64,000 nucleotides of DNA from the NCBI GenBank assembly GCA_001939145.1, contig LSRX01000414.1, positions 354,752-418,751 of the forward strand, given 5' to 3'. Shown here in pieces: positions 36,073 to 47,200 of this stretch. The notes under the pieces are model-generated. The model had not been told where the DNA came from. It saw only the letters and a list, made by a program, of their open reading frames with translations, and made no database searches. The position numbers and the translations under genes were made by a program. Every line of letters starts with the position of its first letter. The first letter of the stretch is position 1. The stretch is from Symbiodinium microadriaticum (Eukaryota; Sar; Dinophyceae; Suessiales; Symbiodiniaceae).

Positions 36073-36856
36073 CTTACAGAGAGAGGTCTGTCTTTCAACG
36101 GCCACAGAGTCACGCTTAATAATGATACTGGTATCCTTTACTCGTGATGTTGAATGTAATTCGGAGACCCCAAACCAGAAGGGTATAAAGGTACTACCGA
36201 AGACCTAGTAGAAAATAAAAGCAGAACCTTACACACTCAGTTCCGACCCGTTCAACTCACTGCAGGCAAGCATCAACTCTAAACCACAAGCCGTGCTGCT
36301 TGCCGGAAGCAGCAGTGTGAACTGGTGCCAAAGCTTCTCATGCACACAACTCCCTCAACCCACCAAACCTTCAACAATTCCAATAAGCCCTATAAACCCT
36401 AAAGCCTAAACTGGACAAAGGTGCAAGAGCCAGCTGGGCTCTAAACCTCCATGCCACGAAACCCTAAAGCACCAAACCCCAACCCCAAAACCCAAAAAAC
36501 CCTCGTCTTAAGTACCTAACAAAACCCCTCTATCCGAAGACCCTATACGGCCTTTCGCCCACCCCTACTAGCCTCTTGCTATGTATAAGGCTCCCTCGTA
36601 TGGAGCATCAATTCCTCATGATATTTATAAAGGCCCGCAAACTAAAAACCCATATGGTAATCCTTGCAGACCCCTTTTGAAGAACAGTTCAGAAGGAACC
36701 CAACTCTAAATAAGGCCCCTCATATCCTGGAACCCTCATAGGAGCCCTTACAGCAACTCGCGATTCCCATTCTTACACCAGAAGCCTGTACCAAGAACCC
36801 CTTTGAAGGGAACCCCTATTCAAATTGTGGCCCCTGTTGCTTAGATCCCCTGAGAC

Positions 36857-39800
36857 CTTGCGCGGGTCATTTTCTGGAGCTTCTCGTTGCAGCTGTCTTC
36901 GTTGTCGCTCTTGTCCTGGATCAAAAGTGCTATGGGTTTAGAGTTTAGAGTCTACCCGGTTACCAGGCCTGTTACACCTCCTCCTGAACTGGGACCCCCC
37001 AAACAAGCAAACTCCTCCAAGGCTTCTAGAACCATGTCAAAATCCCTTCAAGGAGCCCTTGAAAGTCAACGCTCAAACCTCCCTCAAAGATCCCTCAATA
37101 GAGCCCCTAACGATCCCTTCGAGGACCACCGCTAAATCCCTAAACCCGCAAACCCCTAAACCCCCCTGTAAAAAAAGGGGATCCCTTTCCCAAGGAGCCC
37201 CCCTCCTCTCTTTCTCAACAACCAGACCCAAAAAAGATCAAACTTTTTCGGATAGACTTAATTAAGTAATACATAAGCCCAAAAAGCTTCAAGTTCTCCC
37301 ATTGGCTATCTAAGTCTTGGTCTAAACCCCCCCACCCCTAAATACTAATACCCTAAACCCCCCAAACCCCTAAACCCCTACACCACCATTTTAAAAAAAG
37401 GTGGATCCCTTTTCCAAGGGACACCCCTCTAAACCCTAAGCCCTAAACCCCAAAACCTAAACCCCTAAACCCCTAAAACCAAACCCCCCAAACCCCCAAA
37501 CCCCTAAACCCCCTTTTCAAAAAGTGGATGCCTTCCCAAAGACCCCTAAGCCCCCTTTAAAAAGGGACCCCCTCCCCTCTTATGTCCTCGGGCCAGGGAA
37601 GCTCCACGGAGGCCAGGCCGCCAAAGCGCTGCACGCGGTCCAAGTCCACGCTGGGACTCTTCAGGTGCTCGAAGGGGCCTCTACAAAAGGATTTTTTAGG
37701 GCCTTTAAAGGGGTTTATAGGGTTTCGGGTTTTTACGGTCTGTTTAGGGTCTACGGCTTAGTCTCGGGATGCTGGAAGCTTTATGTTTGCAAGAGGTTTG
37801 GGGTTTAATTAAGGGCTTCAACTGGTCGGGCGTGCGTAGAAAAGGGTGTGGCTTTCAACGCATACACAGGCTCCCGGGAGTGGCGCCTGAAGCCTTGCTT
37901 CAGGATGTGCAGGGTGTCGGAGATTACAGGCTTGGTGCAGAGATGGAGGGTCGGTTCAGACGACTCTCGCACTCGCCACACTGCAGGCAAGGCTCCTCAT
38001 AGTAGATTGGGGGGTTTAGGGCTTGAGGGTTTCGCTTGCGGTTAAGACCTGCAGTATTCTGGGGAGGGGGCGGGGGGGGGGGAGGAGCTGCAAAGGGCAT
38101 TCACAAAAATACCGCCTGAACCACGCTTTCTGATCTTCTGTACCCTAATCGTTCGTACCCATCGCCTAAGACTTCAAATAACCCAGAATAAAAACGCTGA
38201 TATAGACGCTAGATCGCAAAGGTAGGTACCGCTTTTAGACGTTAGACCCCAAGGTAGGTGCTATTTATAGGCTATATAGAGTCGATCAGAAAGTGCAAGT
38301 GGAACTATTTACTTGTACCCCTTAGAGTCCCTAAAACCCTAACCCCTAAAAACCCTGAACCATAAACCCTAAACCCTAAAACCCTAAGCCATAAACCCTA
38401 AGACCGTAAAACCCCTAAACTACTAAGCCATCGCCTTCCACAGTGGCGACCCCTCCATGAGGACCGACATCACCCTCGTCCAACTCGCATGGCTCCTTGC
38501 TGCAGCGGGCTTTCAAACCATAATCGAAGGTGGGGTCCTCTTAAGTAATGCAGGGGCCTTAATAATTGGAATAGGGTTTTGGGATACATTATACTGTAAT
38601 TATAACAAGGAATCTCCAAAATACTAATGGTAATTATTTCGGCCCCTATGTTTAGGGTTCTTGATTTTGAGGACCTTGCTTTTTGATTGCTGAGGGTGCA
38701 TTTCCGGGAGTAGTGCTTCTGGATTCCTGAGATCTGCTCTGTCTGTTGGTTCTTTCGTGTTGGCAAGACTATATCGGGACTAATTGGAAATGTGAACTCT
38801 GAACCCCTGGACCTTACATGGGTTGGGCCACTAGAGTAGATCGTCTCCGAAAGGCGGCCACCTGCAGCGTTTGTTCCCAAAACCTGTCTCCAACGCCCCT
38901 CCTCTAGATTCTAGCACCGACATGACTGACTCATGAGTCTCCTCCAGCTTCAAAGACTCCACAAAAGCCTCCGGACAAAGGGATCTGCTTAAACGGCCGG
39001 TTGGTTTGAGAGGGACATCAAGGCCACAGCTTAGACAACCGGTCTTGCACCGGAATGCTTAACATGTCGCCGCTGCTAACGATAGCAAAAGCCCTTCAGA
39101 ACACTCTGGAGTTAAACGTCTCCACTACTTGGCTGCAATGCGACTAGCCAGCATAGCTACACATGCACACCATGTGTTCATACTTGTCTGTAGCTCGGCA
39201 CTTGCGTCCACAGGGAGACAAAAGCCCGATCCACAGTGCAGTTCTTTGAGCAAAAACATGCAATTTCATTGTTTGAAGTCTTCTTGAACCCCTACCTTGC
39301 CCAGCTCCCCCACCCGATGACAAAACCTTGGGGCTTGGCCGCGCGAGAGTTTCTTGTACGTATACCATATATTTATTTGTGTTTGCTTGCCTGCGTGTCT
39401 GAATCTGCGCGTGTGTATGTGTGTATGTATAAAAAACACAGGCATATGTATATCAGTATATCTATCGCTCTATTCATACATGCATACATATGTTTTGGCT
39501 TGTGTATACATACATATGTGTATAATTCATATGCGTGCGTGATTTTGTGTGCCTGCCCCTCTCTTCTTGTGGCTCTCTTTTTGTTTCTGTCTCTGCCTCT
39601 CTGTGTTTATGCATGTAGGTATGCACGTAGAGACGTATGTGCATGCATGTATGTGCGCACATATACGTGCAAGAGATGTACGAACATCTGCTGTATTTCC
39701 ATTCACAAACATACACCTGCGTGCATACATATAGGCCTCTAGATATATGTATATATGCACACATACATGTACGTATTTATCTGTTTACACATGTATATAT

Positions 39801-40135
39801 ATATATATATATATTTATGTATTTATTTACTTATTTGTATACATATGTATACATATGTGCATACGCATACACACACACACACGCACACAGATACACATGC
39901 ACATACATATACGTACATACATACATACACACATACATACATAAATACATACATACATACATACTTACTTACTTACTTACTTACATACCTACATACTTAC
40001 ATACTTACATACTTACTTACACACACACACACATACACACACATACACACACACACATACATTCACACATACACTCACGTACACGGACACATACACAGAC
40101 ACATACACATACATACACATTCGTGCATACATACA

Positions 40136-40166
<31 letters not shown>

Positions 40167-41209
40167 GGACAAACATACAAGCATACATACATACATACAT
40201 ACATACCTACATGCGTACGTACGTACGTACGTACATACATACATACAAGCATACATACAAGCATACATACATGACATGACATGACATGACAGGACAGGAC
40301 AGGACAGGACAGGACATGACATGACATGACATGGCATGGCATGGCATGGCATGGCAGGGCATGGCATGGCATGGCATGGCATGGCATGATATGACATAAA
40401 TACATACAAGCATACATGGATACATACATACTTACTTACATACATACATATCGATCTGCATATGTGCAACTGTACATCGGTGTAGGTAAATAGAAAACAC
40501 ATACCTTGTAAAGCAGGCACAGGCACAGGCTTGTCGTGTGATACTCATATTGTCTGCGGCCAAGCGCACGTTCTGTCTCACCCTCATAAAGAAAAACCTC
40601 CCTTGAAGCCATGTGCGCCATTAGCTCAAAGCCCTGCATGCGCATGGCATATGTTCAAACAGCTGGTGCCGAAGATATACACATATGGTTCACATCGTTT
40701 GGATAGGATCGGAAGCGTGGATGCAGACGTGGTTTGCATTGTATATGTCAGTCGTGACTTCCTTCTCTCTTGAGCTTGACCTTCCACTTCTTGGCAGAGA
40801 TCAACGGCATGGCCGTCTCCAAGATGTCTTTGCCGCGCGTCAGCCACCTCTGCCAATGTTGGTTCGAGAAAGCTGGCGCTTCATGCTTGGTTAAGAGTCA
40901 AAAACTTCCCTGGGATTTATGTCGTGTTTCAGTCCTAGTGCTTTAGGGCTTGCCCATTCTAAGGTTCAGAAGGAGGGGTCATCTGCTATAGTTCCTTCTC
41001 GGTTATAGGATTCCCAACCAGCAAACAAACCCACTCCCTTGAACGCAAATGATTACAAGCATTTTCGGGGGAAGGGCAGAACGAATCCAAAAGGCTCCGT
41101 GCATCTGTGTGTTTGCTAATGCATATAAACGTACATACACGCATATATCATATATATATATATATATGCATATATATGCATGTATCTATCTATCTATCTA
41201 TCTATCTAA

Positions 41210-41255
<46 letters not shown>

Positions 41256-44200
41256 CTGTACAAATATATAGATATATTGGATATGTAGATATATATATAT
41301 ATATTATGAATCTGTACATGTACGTGCATACTAATTACATAATCTGGCTTGGAAGAATTCCTCGCTCGCAGCTTCGAGAGCAGCATGTACGCGGTATACA
41401 GGCACCTAGAGCCTTCGGACATAGAGATTAGGGTTTAGGGTTTGAGGTTCACGGTTGGTTAAGGGTTGACCCAGGAACAGGCATTGAATGGGGTCTTATG
41501 ATCCCTCTTCGATCGACATCATTTTGATCCCAGCGGCGCATGGCCCATGGCGTCCTGAAAGATTCCCCGATACCTGGGTGCAACATCGAGCCAGCTTCGG
41601 GATTGACAGCTTCGTTCCTCGACCCTAAACCCTACGACTAACAATCCTAAACCCTGACCTCTCGGCTGTGGCGGCGATTGCGTTCGATTTCTGACACATT
41701 TCGGGACCACGGCTTCTGCGTCGATTTCATAAAATCACTGGTTTACAAGCCCCCTGAGAAGTGGCCCCGACACCTGGCAGACCTGTAGTTTCAGCATCTT
41801 CAACCTTGATTACCCAAAGCTCAACTCCCAATATCTGGACAAAACCCCGAAACTCTAACTCCCGAATCCCATATACACCCTTTCTTTCAAGCCACCTTTC
41901 AAACATAATCATAATCCTAGTTCCAAAACATTCCTACTAGAGCCGGTCTAAAGGCACCAAATTCTGTAACCCTATATATATATATATATATATATACAGG
42001 ACCTTCTACGCTCAAATTCGGCTCGAAGCTGCGACTCACAGAAGTGTGCGATCATCAGGTTCGTGAGGAAAACGTGCCAGCAAGCCCCGAAGCCGATGAT
42101 CCACCACTTCAAGGGCACCTGCTTGCAACAAAAATAGATGGGTTTATAGGGTTGAAGGTTTATAATATATATATATATATATATATAGATGTGTATATAC
42201 ATATATGTTATGTATAATATGTATATACACAGACCTTTATATACTTTTGGATATACATTATACATAGAGAGAAAGACAGAGAGCTGCCATTCCCTTTAGA
42301 GGTTTGCAAGGGGCATTAGTTGGATCTTAGAGGGTTTGGGTAATCTAGGGGCCTTAACTGTTACATATTACTACACTTTTGTTGGGGCATACAAACAACT
42401 GTAGAAGGGCTGTCAGGGGAGACCAATTAAAGTTAGCGATTCAGGCAATATGGGGGTTCCCGAAAACAGGGGACCCTAATGTAGTACCCTGAATAGTAGG
42501 ATCCTTATTATAAGGACCCCAGATTAAGGTACCCCGTATTTACGGAAACTCCCATATAAAGCCAGAAGTCTCTGAAGACTTGTGCTCCAAGGAGCGCTGT
42601 TTGGGGCATGCTCCCGGCTGCATGAAGGTTCCGGGGTGAGCTTGAGGCTCTGCAAGGATTTACAGTGAGGCGTGTCAGCCCTTTTCGGCTGTACAAAGTC
42701 TTTGCGGCTTTAGAACTTGCTCCAGGGGATAATCTACGCCCTCAACCCAACCCGAAACCCTAAACCCTAAACCCAACACATAAAGGCTCGGTAGTTAGAC
42801 TAGGGTTTGGGGGTTGTATCGTTGGTCAGGAACTCTTCAGGAACTCGCAGGATGCCACGGGTTTAGGCTTTGGAGTTCTCTTTAAGGGCATTGACATTTG
42901 GGATTCACAAAAAAGTCCTGTTGTATGAATGAAGGGTCTGTGCGGTTGGTTTAAACTGGGATCAGTTTGCTTTAAGGGTTTACCGGGCTTTTCTTGGAAG
43001 AACGGCAATGGTTCTGGCTTCATCTTCAGAGCATGCTGCAAAGAGTTTTCTTCTTCATGATCGACTTAGGTCTGCTCTCACCCAAATTCCTGCAAAACAC
43101 TTGCAAGTCCGTTCCTCGACCCCGGTTAGGGCCTAGGATTTGGGATTTGGGTTTCGGGTCACACATTCAGAATGCAGACTGACACGCAAGCCGCTCAAAT
43201 GGTGCGTGGGGTTTGATAAGGCTTGCGTGGTTTGGGGAGGTTTGGTGTGAGAGTTCGGGACTTGGGTTTTGTGTTGTTGATTTGGGGATGTGCTCCCAAA
43301 TAACCCTTCGCCTTGAACACAAATATGAAGTCAATATGAACCATTCTGAATCTGCAAACTTGTCAGGGGACTTGGATTGAGACAGCATCACCGGGAAAGA
43401 CACATTATGTACCAGGATTCTCTATAACATATATAGATAAATATAAATATGAATATGAATATAAATATAAATAAATAGTGTATATATATATATATATATA
43501 TATATTTGTAGGTATGTATACACTCACTCTAGTAGCTTCTATCGGGTGCAGTAATATAACCCAGCAAGCACCGGTCCACGACTTTTCGGCTTTGGGCATC
43601 ATTGCAGGCTTCGGGCTCATCTATGGGGTCTCTTTAGGTTTATTTAGGGCTGCACAACGCGTTTCTCGAACTGCTTAATCGCCTCTTACGGGATTACAAT
43701 AAGGATCCTAGTATTTCTAGGTCTCGCTTTCGGAAAATCCAAATCGCCGGGTCAGCTGCCGTGTCGCCCTAATATAGACCTGGATCTTAAACCCAGTAGG
43801 AAACCCCCTGCAAGCAGCAACGGCAATTGCTCGCTCAAGTTTCAGTGGGGCAGCATGCAGGCGGTTATGTGTTTCGAAATCACTGATGATAGCGGGGGCA
43901 TTCCGAACAACGAACCCTCGCAACCTCGTTGGCAAGTTAGCGCACCCGATCATCCCAGTGGTTCGGCACCTCTGCTGCAACACTGATTTCCTCGAAGTTG
44001 TTCCCGCTGTACCTTTCGGCGGGGCGGGGTCCCGTGCTTAGCAGGCTCCAGGCGTTCAGCGGAGCATCTCGAGACTCTTTCGGCTGTTGACTGAAACGGG
44101 GTTGAATCCGAAGGCCTTGGGGCACCAATCGGCGTAGCAACTCTCACTCCGACACATTAGCTCAATCCTGACCAAACCCGAGGCGCTATTGAACAACGGA

Positions 44201-47200
44201 TGGTCACATGAATGTATTGCATGAAGGCTACGCAACCACCCCTTTACCGGTCTATAGGGTTAACTGCGCTGATACGTCTGGCTTCAAGGGCGTCCTAAAC
44301 CCTAAACCCTGAACCTTAAAAAGGCAGGGCACATGTTCAGCGACATGGAGAGGAGCGACTGGAAGGCAGACCTAGCTAACGGGCACCCGTATGGGTTTAC
44401 CCAAAGGCCCCTAAGTAGTTCCTTTTTGTGGTTTATAACTTTTGAATCCTATAAGGTAATCCCAAAAAGGAACTACTTAGGGGCCTATGGGTTTAGGGTC
44501 CTATCGGCAAGCAAAAATGGAAAGAGCCGACTATGAGGGCTTTTGGGGCTGGCACGCACCAAACCCTCCCCTGGATTCAAGCTGCCCAGCAGCAGCCCCA
44601 AGCCTAAGCCTAAAAACCACTACTTTAAAGGGCATGTCATTTGCAGTTATTCCGAGCGGTACCGGTATACTACTAGAAGACGGTGTTGGGATTGCTTGGA
44701 CCCTGGGGGCTAGCTTGGGATCCTGCCACCGGCTGTGTGTCTTGAGCTCCTCTCCGGAATCGCTCACATGTATAGGGTGTGGCTCTAAAAAAGAGTGTAG
44801 GTTACATTGGCATTATACCGTTATCGGCTTCGTAGGTTTCTATAAGATCTTCTGGGGCTTTGAATTTAGGGTGGCTTCAGGTTTGCAGAATTTGGGGCAT
44901 AGGGCTTTAGGATTGAGGCTTCCATGCGTGGGGCTAGTTCGGAAGTAGTTATCCAGCTCATACGAGTTCATGCTGAGGACTCCCTAAGCCCTAAAAACTT
45001 AAAGCCCTAAAAACCTAAAATCCCTAAAACCCAAGCCGGTCTCCTAAAGGAGCCCCGGCTTCAAGAATAAGCGTCTCGGAGCACACGAGGCGGTTCAGAC
45101 TGTAACACTCACTCAAAGAGTTCAGGGATTTAGGTTTTAGGGTATATAGGGGGACTCAGAAAGCAACGAGTCTACATCGGTTGCTCCTGGTAGACCCCCC
45201 GCAAGCATTGATCATGCCGAGGGTCGGCCAGTTGTAGAAGTCACGAAGCTGAACGCTGTCGTCAGGCCCTCTCATTGCGGGACCAGGGTGAGGACAACGG
45301 CTTAGGGTTTAGGGGACATGTCGGGATTCTGGGCTTGAAGACGGGGTTAGGGACTGAGGGTTCGGCGTTTAAGGAGCCTCGGAAATGGGAAGATGCAAGT
45401 GGAAAGGACGGTGTAACGGTTTCGATTCTCAACAAGTTGAAGGTTCGGCATCCATGTTGTGGAGCCCGGGGAGGCAGTGGCTTTCACCTAATTACACAAA
45501 GATGAGTTTTGTTGGCATTGTTATTGTGTTGGCTCTGAACGCACACTCACAATGTCCGAAGCCCTGTAGCCCAGAACTCAAGCATACGGACTCCTCTGCA
45601 AGCCACAGTTGCAAGCAACAGAACTGCTCACACAAGCACGCGAGACTACAAAATCGATCAAACTCCGCCCACAAACTCGCCTGTTTGTGGCAAGCAGGCG
45701 ATGGCGCTGGCAAAGGCGGTGGCCAAAAAGACCAATGCCCCCAAGTAGAGTACAAACTCCCACCAAAGACTCCTTAGCATAATCTTCGCACAAGCGCAGA
45801 AAGACATGTTCAGTCCCCCAGGGCTGATGTGACCAGTGGTAGCACACAAATGTACAAACTACAAATTGGCACGATTCCGTCTCCGAGAGATAATTAGTTG
45901 TTTAGCCTTTGAACAAGAGGGATCTCCTGCGGACCTTTACTTCCGCAGCCACCCATGGTAAAGTACAATCCAAGTGCTGCGATGCCCAGATCCGGGCTTA
46001 CTAGCCAAATGCAGCCGTAAGCACGTACAAATGACGACGAAGCTGGACAGATGAATATTGAGATGGATGAGGTCTGCGGCGAGGACGAAGTACAAGAGCA
46101 TGGGAAGTGTGGAGATGCGATCGTAGTAGTCCGACAGCGTGCAGTAGAACTCCCCGTGCTCGCAACAGTTGGTGACGAATCGGTCATCAACATTCAGGCA
46201 ATGCAGGAAGGGCTCCATCGTCAGCATCACAAACAAGAAGACTGCCAGTGTAAACTCCACGAACTCTTGCCTGGTAGACAGGAACATGTAGCCTCTTTTT
46301 GCTAGGCGATGTTACTAACCCTACTAGTCATGACTACATTGATATCGCACCTGCCTGGAAGACAGAAGATAAGAGGGCAGCCTCAGGCCTCTGAAGCATC
46401 GCACGGTGCGCTGCTCCTTGTATGCTTTTGCAATCTGCGCGGTGTGCTTGATGAACCTGTCTGTTGAAGAAACTGCAACAGGCTGCGAATCCCCAAACTC
46501 GAAACCGTAAACCAAAAACCCTAAACTATGGGCTAGGAAGCCTAGTCTAATCTGTCGAAGCAGGCAACCCTAAACCCTAAACCCTAAATCCCTTATACCC
46601 CCAAACTTAAGGACCACTGAAGTGCAACCGAACCCCCGAAGCTCCAATCCGAGACCCAAGAGCACCCGAACCTTAACAGAAACCTTCGAGAACCCTCAGA
46701 AGGGTGCTTTTTTTCCTAGGGTTTTGGGTGTTGGGCTGAGGGTGTTTAGGGTTTAGGGTTTAGGGTTTTGGGTGTTGGGTTAGGGGTTTAGGGTTTAGGG
46801 TTTGGGGCGTATAGTATAGTAGCGTCTACGCTCTGCAACCGTCAACCCCATGCTACAAGGGTAGTCCTCTAGGTTCCTTATTAAAGGGATCTAAAAGGGA
46901 TCCACAGGCTTTTTTATAAGGGTACTACAAGGGCAGTTCAGGGCGCCGCCTTGTTTTGGGTTCCTGAAAGGGGACCCTAACTTGAGAAGGACCCACAAGG
47001 GTACGAAAAGCGTGCCATAAAAATCCTGCAAAGGTTTCATGGGGGATGTTGGGCTTCGGTGGGTGCGGAAACCCCAAACCCTAAACCCTAAACCACCTCT
47101 TTGCATAAGGCCTAAATCCCCAAAAAACCTAAACCCCTGAACCCTCAACCCTAAACCCAGAACCCCTATAAACCCTAAACCCCAAAGAAGGACCTGGAGA

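Noticed and set aside
39237..39357. Plus-strand frame beginning FFEQKHAISLFEVFLNPYL
   Set aside because: Attractive by composition, but the minus strand gives a 20-codon exon (39243-39184) that fits the channel chain in phase; kept out of the annotation.
39637..40284. The longest ORF in the window (215 codons)
   Set aside because: It is a frame through CATA/CACA microsatellite and is pure low complexity; the same is true of the Tyr, Val, Met-Tyr-Val-Cys and Ile-His frames at 15.2, 21.5, 40.2 and 55.5 kb.
44013..44090. 78-nt minus-strand exon candidate with a TTTCAG acceptor and GTACAG donor
   Set aside because: Good splice sites, but the only phase that would fit the channel chain contains a stop, so it was left out of that model; it may be an alternative or unrelated exon.
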